From positions 682,001 through 746,000 of the forward strand of contig BPIC01000002.1 of assembly GCA_026003895.1 (NCBI GenBank): 64,000 nucleotides of DNA, read 5' to 3'. Shown here one piece after another: positions 27,309-35,772 of this stretch. Positions within the stretch are counted from its first letter, which is position 1, and every line of letters begins with the position of its first letter. Made by a program: the position numbers and the translations under genes. This DNA is from Dehalococcoidia bacterium. Its GTDB lineage: Bacteria > Chloroflexota > Dehalococcoidia > SpSt-223. The notes below the pieces were generated by a model. The model had not been told where the DNA came from and did no database searches. It saw nothing but the letters and a program-made list of their open reading frames with translations.

Positions 27309-28369
27309 TCAATCAGCAGTCGAAAGGTGCGCTCGCAGAATGCCCGATCGATTCCCGGCGAGGGAAACGGCAGTCGAAATGTAGTGAATGCCGCTGTCGG
27401 CTTCGAACTGGCGAAGCTGCTCGACGACGTCGTCCGGCGTGCCGCAAATCACGTGATGGCGCTCGGCGCCTCGCATCGGCGCCTCGGTGTTGCGGTAGAA
27501 ATCGGCAGCGCTGACCGGGCTCCACGGCCCCCAGAGCGCTGGGTCGTCCGGATGGCGGAGCCCACGGAGGTAGGCTTGATGGAGCTCCGCAAGGCTGCGC
27601 AGGGACTCCTCCTCGGCTTCGGCGCGACTGTGCGAGACAATAATTTTGCGGGTCGCCTTCGCTTTCCTTGCCAGCCGCTCGGTTTCCTCTTCGGAGATCC
27701 CCTCTTCTGCGCAAATCGCGCGGAACCGGTCGAGCTGGCGCTTGAGCGCTGTCGCGTGGTCAATGCCAAAAATGGGATGCGCCCGCCAACGGGCGCACCA
27801 GCGGAGCGAATGCTCAGAGGTGGCAACGATGTACAGTGGTGGTCGCGGCTTCTGATACGGGCCGGGCGAGATTTCCAGATAGGGTATTTTCCAGATCTGA
27901 CCGTCCAGCTTGGGCACTGGGCGACCTTCCAGTGCTGGAATGAGCACCGCCATCGCCTCTTCGAATGACTGGCGGCTCGTCTCCTCCCGGGCGCCGAAAG
28001 CGGCTGCTTCAAGCGCGACATGGCCTCGCCCCAAGCCGATGTTGAGCCGTCCCCGACTGAGTTGATCGACCCAAAGCATCTCGGAGACGAGGTGCACGGG
28101 GTGATGAAAGGGAACGAGCGCCACGCCATAGCCAATGCGAATTCGCGAGGTAATCGCCGCCATGTGGGTGAGGATGACCGAGGGGGCGCTCGCGGACGAC
28201 CAATGCGAGAAGTGATGTTCGGTGAGCCAGACCGAGTCGAGGCCGCCCTCGTCGGCGAGGCGCACCTGCCACATCAGATGCTCGATTTCGCTTGGCCAGG
28301 CGTCGTTGCCCTTATCCCAATCGGGGTGGCCACGGGTGCGCACAGCGTGGTGCCGAGCCCGATTTTCAT
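27309..28369 (-). CDS. LLM-class flavin-dependent oxidoreductase, N-terminal frameshift
   Basis: A luciferase-like (TIM-barrel) monooxygenase using FMN or F420. Most of it is one frame: QVRLADEGGLDSVWLTEHHFS, IRIGYGVALVPFHHPVHLVSEM, LDQLSRGRLNIGLGRG-type segment, and a C-terminal HVICGTPDDVVEQLRQF. That frame opens only at GTG 28343, missing the first strand. The strand (MKIGLGTTL) is present in another frame from ATG 28369, which has GAGG upstream, so a one-base loss around 28340-28350 is likely. It follows the solute-binding lipoprotein gene by 13 bases, suggesting an operon for uptake and oxidation of one substrate. Confidence 0.8.
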
Positions 28370-28382
28370 CCTCGGTCTCTCG

Positions 28383-29963
28383 CTACTTCACCTTGTACAC
28401 CGAATCCATGCTCCAATTGCCGATTGACGCGGGCACACGCACGTCGCGGATTTTAGGCGAGTGGATGACGTAGAGCGGCGAGAGAACGATGAAAATTGCC
28501 GGCACGTCCTCGCGGAAGATGCGCGTTACCTGCCGACCAAGCTGCTGACGGCGCGCCGGATCTCGCTCTGAATACAGCTGATCGAAGACGCGTTCCCATT
28601 CGCGATTGCAGTACCAGACGTTTGTCGGCGGAGCGCCTGCTGGCCGATCGCAGCCATTCGTCGTTCGAACCGTTGCTCCGAACCCATTTTGGTCGCCGGT
28701 GCCGCCGGCGTAGATGTCTCCGAGCAGCTGATTATTCCGACCAAAAATCTTGTCCTGCATCACGGCGTTTTCGTTGTTGTGAAGGTCTGCCTCGACACCA
28801 ATCGCCATTAAGTCACCGTGGACGGCGAGCACCGTGTCGGCGAGGCTCATCGGCGAGAAATCGATGCCGTAGGGCAGCTTGAAGCCGTTCGGATAGCCAG
28901 CCTCAGCAAGGAGCTGCTTGGCACGGGCTGGGTCGTAAGGGAACGGCGGCAAATCGGGATCCCAAAGGACGCTTCCCGGAACCGCGAACTGGCCAACCGG
29001 CTGAGCAAAGCCACGGTACACCGTCTTCGCGATTGCTTCCTTGTTGACCGCGTAATTCAGTGCGAGACGTACTCGCCGGTCGCGGAGCGGGCTCTGCCGA
29101 ACTTCGTTCGGTCCTTGAGGAATCGAGTACGAGACGTTCGAGACGAAGAACGGATTGACCACCATGCCAGATCGGCGGAGATTGTCGGCGTTCTCCGCCG
29201 AAAGGTTCGCGAAGGGGACGATATCAATCTCCCCGGTCCGCAGACCGTTGATCAACTGAATCGGTTCCGGAATGGCACGAATGATGATTTCAGTGGCGAT
29301 AGGTGAGCGATAGGCGTGAGGCGTGCTCTTCTTGCGAAAGCGAATTTGATCGCCGGGCCGAAAGTCGACGAGTTCGTAGGGGCCGGACCCCATGGGCTTG
29401 TCACGAAAGCCGTTCAATCCGCCGACCGACTCGAAATAGCGCTTCGGGATCACCCAAAAGAAGGGGCCGCCGTTGGGCACGCTCACGTCGACGGTTCGAG
29501 TGGTCACCACCACGGTTGATTCATTAATCGCTCGAGCGCCGGTGACGGTGGTAAAGAAGGAGCGTTGCGGCCAGCCAGCGTTGACGATCTGGTCGAAGGT
29601 GAACGCGACGTCCTCCGCGGTCAAGGCTGAGCCATCGGTCCACTTCATGTCTTTTCGGATCGTGAATGTCCACGTCAGCCCGTCTTGCGAGAGCTCCCAT
29701 TTTTCGGCGACGGCTGGCCGCGGCTCGAAGTTTGGGCCGTATTGCGTCAGGTTGTCATAGAACGGCCAGAACATGTAAAAGGCCGAGGCCGACACTTGCG
29801 GAGTGAGATTCGCCGGTATACCGGAGACGGCGGCACGGATGATCTGCTGCTCGTCCCGCACGTCCCCTGGTGCGGCCGGTGGCGGAGGGACCGAGGCGGT
29901 GGTGGCCGGAGCGCAGGCTGTCAAGGCAACGAGCGCGACCACTGTCCAGTGAACGCAACGCAT
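28383..29963 (-). CDS. ABC transporter solute-binding lipoprotein, peptide/nickel (SBP_bac_5) family
   Basis: A 526-residue family 5 extracellular binding protein. It opens with a lipoprotein signal (VVALVALTACAPA; Cys about residue 17) and a Pro-rich linker. Family segments follow: PAVAEKWELSQDGLTWTFTI, IRKDMKWTDGSALTAEDVAF, RDKPMGSGPYELVDF, RDRRVRLALNYAVNKEAIAKTV and YDPARAKQLLAEAGYPNGF. It captures oligopeptides or similar solutes for an ABC importer, but no permease or ATPase gene lies in the window. GGGAGG precedes the ATG. It is followed by the LLM gene in the same direction. Confidence 0.9.
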   Translation of the reverse strand: MRCVHWTVVALVALTACAPATTASVPPPPAAPGDVRDEQQIIRAAVSGIPANLTPQVSASAFYMFWPFYDNLTQYGPNFEPRPAVAEKWELSQDGLTWTFTIRKDMKWTDGSALTAEDVAFTFDQIVNAGWPQRSFFTTVTGARAINESTVVVTTRTVDVSVPNGGPFFWVIPKRYFESVGGLNGFRDKPMGSGPYELVDFRPGDQIRFRKKSTPHAYRSPIATEIIIRAIPEPIQLINGLRTGEIDIVPFANLSAENADNLRRSGMVVNPFFVSNVSYSIPQGPNEVRQSPLRDRRVRLALNYAVNKEAIAKTVYRGFAQPVGQFAVPGSVLWDPDLPPFPYDPARAKQLLAEAGYPNGFKLPYGIDFSPMSLADTVLAVHGDLMAIGVEADLHNNENAVMQDKIFGRNNQLLGDIYAGGTGDQNGFGATVRTTNGCDRPAGAPPTNVWYCNREWERVFDQLYSERDPARRQQLGRQVTRIFREDVPAIFIVLSPLYVIHSPKIRDVRVPASIGNWSMDSVYKVK

Positions 29964-30796
29964 CGGCGACCTCCCAGTCTACGGTTTGAACACCCTCCTG
30001 TCGGTGTTGTGGCCACCATCATACGCTATACCGTGTGGGAGGAGCGGTTTCTCAGTGCGGTCATTTCCGGGCAGGTTCTTCGCGCGACGTTCACCACGGC
30101 ACATCGAGGGAGACTGCCATGGCTCCGCCCCCGAAGCCCGATCCGGCGCTCTTGCCATTGAGCGTGGAGCCGGCAAACGGCGCCCTCTCTAGGTCGAGCG
30201 TGGCGATCGGCTTGCCAATGGCTGAGAGCTTAGGGTTTTCGTTCCAATTCGGGAGGATGTCCACCGAGAGTAGTGGGCCCCGTGACGGCGCGGCGGCACA
30301 GCTCACACGAGCGTTGCGGAGGAACTTCGGAGCGACCTGGTTTGCCCGGGAGGTCCGAAAGAGGCCACTGCTTGACCGAGGGTAGGTAAATCATCTCGCG
30401 GTTCAAGGCAACGCCGTCCAAGTTCCTGAGCACATCAACCTCGAACCGGTTTCAGGGTGCCGATGTCCTGCCTCGGCGCACAATTCGTGCGCCCGCCGCT
30501 CCGGGTCCGCTCAGGGTCACATGCCGGTTCGGTTTCATTTTGCTGACAATCGAGCCTAACGCGGTAGGGCCCGACCGACAGGGATTCAAGTGTTCATCCT
30601 CGCTTTGACGGCCACTTGACAGGCGACCTCGTTTTTGGGACGTGCCACCGGTACGCGGAGGCTTGACACCATCCCTAACCTTCGCTCTCGTATTCGGCAC
30701 GAACATCAACCGGGCAGTCGTGGCCCCTGTGAACAACGCACCGCCGTTGCTGAGACGATCGGAGAAAGATTTAAAGGTTTCAGTCGGCGTGGTGCA
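29964..30796. other. 830-bp gap, nothing firmly identified
   Basis: Between the lipoprotein gene and the HEPN-like gene. An 88-codon plus-strand frame (ATG 30119 to 30385) has a GAGGGAGA ribosome site, but its sequence looks unlike any family. The minus strand over the same stretch reads LPNWNENPKLSAIGKPIATLDL and could be a remnant. GC content falls towards the right, where the AT-richer segment starts at about 30750. Confidence 0.35.
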
Positions 30797-31885
30797 TCAG
30801 AACACGTGGCTTACTGAAGGCCCGAAACGGAGGTCAATTGATGCGACATCAAGCAGCAGGTCCCAGGCAACCTCGAGCGTATCTGACGCCGACGAAAAAT
30901 CTGCCTCGGCTAAAGAGTGTATCCACCTATTACGCTTAACTCGTGAAGAATCGACCCTCTTAGCTAAGTCTGGTCTAAGCTTACGAGCCTTCCTAAGGAT
31001 CTTGACAGTCTCTGATACGGTATATTTCCCAGGGTCACAAGATACGGGCTTACCGTTAGGGTCGTCTATCGGCGGACGTTGCTTGGGATCGCTTGCCAAT
31101 GACTTTCGATATGTTTGAAAAGCTAATCCTAATAGATGTTCAACCAGCGTCCATGATGTGGTTAGACTGAGGCTGTAGCTATGCTGCTGAATGAACTCTA
31201 CCGAACGCAAGATAAGATCGGCGTACAATAGCGCCTGTCTATCGCTAGGGTTGCTCTGCCGCGGGTTCATCAGATTGTCCAAAAGTTCGAAGGATTTCTT
31301 GATGACATCAGCGCCGATTTCGAGTGGCTTGGGCAAAGGGCAGTCATCGGCATCAGCGCTACCCGTCGCAATAGTACCGGGAGCTAACTTTGAGCGCTTC
31401 AGTTGCAACAGATACCAGGCTGATGCCTGGCCCGTACCTGGATGAGGCACCTTATCATTCAAATAAACACAGATATCAGCGAGTGAGAGCGTTTTTACAG
31501 GTATACCACGTAGATGTTGAACTCCCTGAATAACAGTATACAGGCATGCGAGGTGAGCGTTCATGACCCGAACTCTATGCTCAACAGCTTCTTTCCACTT
31601 TGCCATTTCATCGGGATTGAAGACTAGCAGCTCGTTGGTTTCGTTGTAGATCCTCGCGTAGTTTGACATCGCTTTCCGAAGCTCGGAGTCGTCCTTATCA
31701 CACCAGCGCGAAAAGTCAAATCGGAAGAGGCCTTCGTAAGTGGCAAAGACCTCCACTCCACACTTCAAAATTTGGCTATGAACCGTCCGATCCAGCGTGT
31801 TGACATCGATTTGGGACGGATCGCTCGGCGCAGAGCCAACCCAAATCGGCGGCCAGAAAAGATATGCGGCTTGATTCCACGGCAT
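30797..31885 (-). CDS. HEPN-like (Apea-type) protein in an AT-rich insert
   Basis: A 362-residue protein from ATG 31885 (GAAAAGG upstream); ATG 31924 is possible. The sequence is mostly helical. Near the C-terminus is RNRWIH (R318 to H323), the R-N-x3-H pattern of HEPN-type RNases and of Apea-like HEPN proteins, preceded by long helices (LTTSWTLVEHLLGLAFQTYR). Base use is far richer in A and T than in all neighbours, indicating transfer. It lies immediately beyond the 3' end of ssrA, a favoured integration site. Many such proteins act in phage defence or toxin-antitoxin systems; that role is inferred. Confidence 0.6.
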   Translation of the reverse strand: MPWNQAAYLFWPPIWVGSAPSDPSQIDVNTLDRTVHSQILKCGVEVFATYEGLFRFDFSRWCDKDDSELRKAMSNYARIYNETNELLVFNPDEMAKWKEAVEHRVRVMNAHLACLYTVIQGVQHLRGIPVKTLSLADICVYLNDKVPHPGTGQASAWYLLQLKRSKLAPGTIATGSADADDCPLPKPLEIGADVIKKSFELLDNLMNPRQSNPSDRQALLYADLILRSVEFIQQHSYSLSLTTSWTLVEHLLGLAFQTYRKSLASDPKQRPPIDDPNGKPVSCDPGKYTVSETVKILRKARKLRPDLAKRVDSSRVKRNRWIHSLAEADFSSASDTLEVAWDLLLDVASIDLRFGPSVSHVF

Positions 31886-32042
31886 GCTCGAGCCTTTTCT
31901 AAGGTCGGCGATCGTCGTCGCCATAGCTTTTGGAAACGACGCCTGAAGGGCCTGTTGGAAACCAGCAGGACGCGTATACGACTGTTGTGCGAGCCTAGGG
32001 CGACCCCCAAGGCTCTTCGTGGTGGTGGAGACGGGGGAGAAT

Positions 32043-32377
32043 CGAACTCCCCGTCCAGAGCAGTTCGGTGCGCGATATGCTACGGGCATAGTCGGCGTTT
32101 GCACGCTTCGCCCAGCAGACTCCCACCGACGGGATTCTTTCGGGCTAGTCGAGAAGGCTTAGCGCTGTCCCGCTCGACACGGGACAACGAGCATCCCGGC
32201 TCAATGGCGCCCACTCCCCTCCCACCGGGATGAGGAGAGGGTGGACGTCGCTGCTAATTAAGCAGCGAGAGCGTAGTTGGAAGTGCCAGTTATGGCGTGC
32301 CGAATCGTTTACGAGTGGATCGGCATCCTCGGCCCGCAATCGCGTCACGTCCCCCTCTGTCGAAACCTGGCGTCCCC
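32043..32377 (-). ncRNA. ssrA: transfer-messenger RNA (tmRNA)
   Basis: On the minus strand the 5' end GGGGACG (32377-32371) pairs with CGTCTCC before an encoded ACCA at the 3' end (TGG at 32043-32045). The T-arm reads GGGGAGTTCGATTCTCCCC. The reading frame ends NYALAA followed by TAA at about 32264, the usual degradation-tag ending, with codons TGTS before it. It is about 335 nt with one resume frame. It rescues stalled ribosomes together with SmpB, encoded 75 bases upstream in the same direction. Confidence 0.92.
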
Positions 32378-32451
32378 GCGACGATTCGGGATCACGCGCC
32401 CTTGAACGATATCCCAAATGGCTCCCGAAGGCGGATTTCACCTTCGGTTCC

Positions 32452-32910
32452 TTATCGAACTTTAAGCGCGCGCTCGATTTCTCGCTGGGCGTCACGCTCG
32501 GCGATGGCATCCCGCTTGTCATGCAGCTTCTTGCCTCGCGCCAAGCCGATGGCCACCTTGGCGACGTCGTTCTTGATATAGACCCGGAGCGGGACCAACG
32601 TGAGGCCCTTTTCCTTCACCTTTGCAGTGAGATACGCGATCTCCCGCCGGTGAAGCAGCAGCTTGCGCCGCCGCCGCGGATCATGGTTGTAAATGTTGCC
32701 CTGCTCATAGGGCGCGATATGCACCCCGAGCAGCCACATCTCGCCGCCCTCCGGCCGAACATACCCCTCGCGCAGGTTGATGTTGCCTTTGCGGACGGAC
32801 TTAATCTCCGTGCCCGTGAGGGCGATGCCCGCTTCGAACGTCTCTTCGATGAAGTAATCGTGAAACGCTTTTCGGTTGACCGCCAGCGGTTCGCCGAGCT
32901 CTTTCGCCAT
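32452..32910 (-). CDS. smpB: SsrA-binding protein
   Basis: A 152-residue OB-fold protein that binds tmRNA and brings it to stalled ribosomes. The signatures are NRKAFHDYFIEETFEAGIAL, TGTEIKSVRKGNINLREGYV, HIAPYEQGNIYNHDPRRRRK and a basic C-terminal tail (ARGKKLHDKRDAIAERDAQRE) that enters the mRNA channel. ATG 32910 gives the standard length; an open frame continues upstream without family similarity. It is followed by ssrA, a common arrangement. Confidence 0.95.
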   Translation of the reverse strand: MAKELGEPLAVNRKAFHDYFIEETFEAGIALTGTEIKSVRKGNINLREGYVRPEGGEMWLLGVHIAPYEQGNIYNHDPRRRRKLLLHRREIAYLTAKVKEKGLTLVPLRVYIKNDVAKVAIGLARGKKLHDKRDAIAERDAQREIERALKVR

Positions 32911-33079
32911 CCCGTTCGCTACAGTCGTCAATGTGACGGGCCGCCAAGCGCCCGCTGACCAATCTCCGAATCGCGTCTCCGACCGGCAGCTCGCTGCGCG
33001 CTTTCCCGGACCGCGGCTGACCAACGATCAGTATACCACTCAAGCCGCGGACCCGCTCGTGCCGTACACTTCTTGGAAG

Positions 33080-33250
33080 ATGAACTCATCGCTGAACTTG
33101 CTTCTTGCAATCGTACCGTTGCACGACGGTCAGATCGGCCCAGACGAGCTGGTGAGCTACGCCGTGGGCACCGCTGCCGCGCTCGGTCTGGCGTACCTGC
33201 TCTCAAAGGTGCTGGATCGGCTTGGCGGGCGAAACGTCAGAAAGCGCTGA
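33080..33250 (+). CDS. small membrane protein, 56 aa
   Basis: Starts ATG 33080 after TTGGAAG, and ends TGA 33250. The sequence has a hydrophobic start (LNLLLAIVPL), a short polar turn (HDGQIGPDEL), a second membrane stretch (VGTAAALGLAYLLSKVL) and a basic end (RLGGRNVRKR), so two short helices or one transmembrane helix with a signal-like start are likely. Not recognised. It diverges from smpB. Confidence 0.5.
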   Translation: MNSSLNLLLAIVPLHDGQIGPDELVSYAVGTAAALGLAYLLSKVLDRLGGRNVRKR

Positions 33251-33371
33251 CGAGTAGCTACTGGAAGCAAGCGACCGGTTCTGATACCGTTCGGCTCGAT
33301 CCCAGACATCGTCGTCCGGCTCCAAGATGCCGCACCATCGCGGCGAACCTTTCGTGGGTTTCGATGAACCG

Positions 33372-33825
33372 ATGATTGCTCTTGCCCGTTGTATTCGAAT
33401 CGCCGCACCGCAAGACGAGCTCTTTCGCTACGTGGCCGACTATCGAAACGCACTTCGCTTCATACAGTATTTGACCGATTTCCAACCTGAGAGCGCTGAA
33501 CCTTATGGGCTCGGGAGTCGTTTCGCTTGGGAAGCGAACGTCCGTGGTTTCCCGCTGCGGGCAAACTTTGAAGTCACCGAGTTTGATCCACCAAACACCA
33601 TGGCGGCGCGCACGGTCAATGGTCCCGAGAGCACCTGCCGTTGGACGTTCGAGCCGTGTCCGGAAGGAACCTTGGTCTCGCTCGAGACAACGCTCGTCCT
33701 GCCGCGTTTACCGCTCGTTCGCCTGATCGGCCGCGCATTTTTTGAGCGGGAAAATCGCCGCAACAATGGAGGCCTCGCTCCGCGCCCTACGCGACTGCGT
33801 CGCGCCCGTCGTGGTTGCTCGCTAG
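33372..33825 (+). CDS. SRPBCC (START-like) family protein, frameshift near 3' end
   Basis: A polyketide-cyclase/dehydrase-like small protein. The frame from ATG 33372 gives IALARCIRIAAPQDELFRYV, then DFQPESAEPYGLGSRFAWEA, PPNTMAARTVNGPESTCRW and PLVRLIGRAFFEREN, the usual strand-helix pattern of a lipid or ligand cavity. After ENRRN the expected helix continues one frame over (MEASLRALRDCVAPVVVAR, stop TAG 33823-33825), so a single-base loss near 33765 is likely. Ligand unknown. Directly upstream of a glycosyltransferase cluster. Confidence 0.7.
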
Positions 33826-33891
33826 CACCACCGACGGTGTACGATTCGTCGCGTTTCTTCGCCATGCGGCGACCTCTACGGGAGGACGATC

Positions 33892-34824
33892 ATTCCCGTT
33901 CCTAACCCGCTAGCGACCATCGTGCTCGCGGTCGACCGGCAACGTGAACGCGGCGCGGCCGCCCTGCGCAGTGTCCTGCTTCAACCGCGGATCGACGCCT
34001 GTGAGGTGCTTCTCTTTGACTTCGGACGCGACCGCTTCCCGCCGCTGCCGGGTAGCGAGCATCCCGCAGTCCGCGACATCCCCATGCGGGTTGGCTGGAC
34101 AATCGGGACGTTGCGGGCCTACGCTATCGCGCTCGCGCGTGCGCCGATCGTTGCGTTCCTCGAAGAGCACTCCCGCGCCGAGCCGGGTTGGCTTGACGCC
34201 ATCCTTGCCGCGTTCAATTCTGACGTGGATGGCGTTGGCGGCGTACCCAGCCTTGCGAACCCGGAATCAGCCATAGCCCAATTGGCGTTTCTGATCAATT
34301 TCCGGCCCTACCTTGGGATTGACCGTCCAGTGGAGCGCACTGTGCTTCCGGGCTTCAACTCGGCGTACCGCCGATCGGTGCTGCTCGGCCTGAGTTCCAC
34401 GGTGTTGGAGAGCGAGACCACACTGGACGCAGCCATCCTACGCGCTGGAGGGCGCTTAGTCCTCGATCCAGCGATGCGATGGCTTCACACGAACGAAACC
34501 TCGATCTTCGAAGTGATACAGGGCTTGTTTGTCTGGGCACGAACCACTGGATCGGTGATGGCTGCCGCCTACGGTTGGCCGTTCCCGCGCCGCCTGCTTC
34601 GCATCGCGCGAACCCTGTTCACACCGGTTGTTCGACTCGCCAAGCTGCTGTGGGTGGTGCGAAGATCGCCGGAACAACGTTCGCTGGTCTTGCGCCAGGC
34701 GGTGCTGTTCTTGCTTGCCGAGTACGCACAGGCAGTGGGGATCGCGATTGGATTGCTGCTGGGCCCCGGTGACGCGCCCCGGCGTTATCTCGACTTCGAC
34801 TTGAACGCTCGCCGTGGTTGGTAG
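33892..34824 (+). CDS. GT-A type glycosyltransferase-like membrane protein
   Basis: About 310 residues. The N-terminal GT2-like fold has TIVLAVDRQ, IVAFLEEHSRAEPGWLDAI (in place of a DxD-like motif) and LPGFNSAYRRSVLL; the C-terminal third has hydrophobic segments (AVLFLLAEYAQAVGIAIGLLL) suggesting membrane attachment. The first strand is complete only if translation starts at ATT 33892, which sits 6 bases after GGGAGG; the first conventional start, GTG 33922, would cut the strand. ATT starts are rare, so a miscalled base is equally possible. Overlaps the next GT gene by 11 bases. Confidence 0.65.
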   Translation: MPVPNPLATIVLAVDRQRERGAAALRSVLLQPRIDACEVLLFDFGRDRFPPLPGSEHPAVRDIPMRVGWTIGTLRAYAIALARAPIVAFLEEHSRAEPGWLDAILAAFNSDVDGVGGVPSLANPESAIAQLAFLINFRPYLGIDRPVERTVLPGFNSAYRRSVLLGLSSTVLESETTLDAAILRAGGRLVLDPAMRWLHTNETSIFEVIQGLFVWARTTGSVMAAAYGWPFPRRLLRIARTLFTPVVRLAKLLWVVRRSPEQRSLVLRQAVLFLLAEYAQAVGIAIGLLLGPGDAPRRYLDFDLNARRGW

Positions 34825-35710
34825 CGGTTCCGCGACGGTCGATCTCATCATACCGGCGTTTCGGTCGGAGAAAACTATTCGCCAGTCGCTGCGATCGCTG
34901 GAGCAACAGACATTTCGCCGGTTTACGGTAACCGTCGTCGACAGCAGTCCAACGGACAAGACGGCGCAGCTGCTTTACGACGAATTTCCGTGGGTGCGGC
35001 TCATCCGCGCCCCTCAGCGCCTGCTGCCCCACTCCGCGCGAAACCTCGGGATCGAGAACTCCCAGTCACCCATTGTCGTGACTACGGACCCCGATGCCTA
35101 CGCCGAGCCGACGTGGCTCGAACAGCTTCTCAAGGCGCACGACCAATGGCAGGGGCCCGTGAGCGGAGGCGTGGCCTGCTACGGGAATCGTTGGATTGAT
35201 CGTGGTGTCCACTGGCGGAAGTTCGGGGGGTGGCTCCCGTTCGGCCCTGAGCGATGGATCGACCATGCGCCGTCCGTCAATTTGCTCATACCGCGTCGCT
35301 TGCTCGACCAGGTTGGCGGATTCCGCGGCAACCTGTGGCACGGCGATGTTCTGCTGACGCAACGGCTGGCAGCGGAGGGTTGGCCGACTCGGTTCGTCCC
35401 GAACGCGGTTGTCTACCATCATCACCTCATGACGCTCGGCGAGCTGGTGTGCGAACGTTTTGTCCGCGGCCGCGAGCTGGCGTGGCTGCGGGCGGTCGAA
35501 GGCCGCTGGAGTCGTTCTCGGATTGCCATTTGGGTTGTCCTCACGCTCCTTCCGTTCCGCTACGTGCGAGCTCTCCTCCGAGACCTGAGTTGGGCTCGTC
35601 AAGCCAACGCGGTCGGGGACTTCCTCGCCACATTCCCAGTGAGCCAAGCCGGAACGCTGGCCGCCCTCGCTGGAGAAACCATTGGTTGGACGGAGACACT
35701 GCGACGCTGA
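34814..35710 (+). CDS. GT2-family glycosyltransferase
   Basis: A 298-residue enzyme transferring a sugar to a polysaccharide or glycolipid acceptor. It has the GT-A opening VDLIIPAFRSEKTIRQSLRS, TVTVVDSSPTDKTAQLL, HSARNLGIENSQSPIVVTTDPD (the metal-binding Asp motif at the end), PSVNLLIPRRLLDQVGGF and WHGDVLLTQRLAAEGW (acceptor ED-like part). The C-terminus carries a weakly hydrophobic segment (AIWVVLTLLPFRYV). Start is GTG 34814 within the end of the preceding GT gene, implying coupling. Donor sugar not readable. Confidence 0.85.
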   Translation: MVGSGSATVDLIIPAFRSEKTIRQSLRSLEQQTFRRFTVTVVDSSPTDKTAQLLYDEFPWVRLIRAPQRLLPHSARNLGIENSQSPIVVTTDPDAYAEPTWLEQLLKAHDQWQGPVSGGVACYGNRWIDRGVHWRKFGGWLPFGPERWIDHAPSVNLLIPRRLLDQVGGFRGNLWHGDVLLTQRLAAEGWPTRFVPNAVVYHHHLMTLGELVCERFVRGRELAWLRAVEGRWSRSRIAIWVVLTLLPFRYVRALLRDLSWARQANAVGDFLATFPVSQAGTLAALAGETIGWTETLRR

Positions 35711-35772
35711 ACCGCGCCGGGCGCACTCGATCCCAACGTCGGATGGCTCCGTCGTCGTTCCGGACTGGTTAG

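Noticed and set aside
30119-30385. 88-codon frame with a ribosome site
   Set aside because: Low-information composition and no family; the opposite strand looks as protein-like as this one.
30400-30800. Second copy of the ssrA 3' end marking the far end of an island
   Set aside because: I looked for TGGTGGAGACGGGGG-like sequence and found none.
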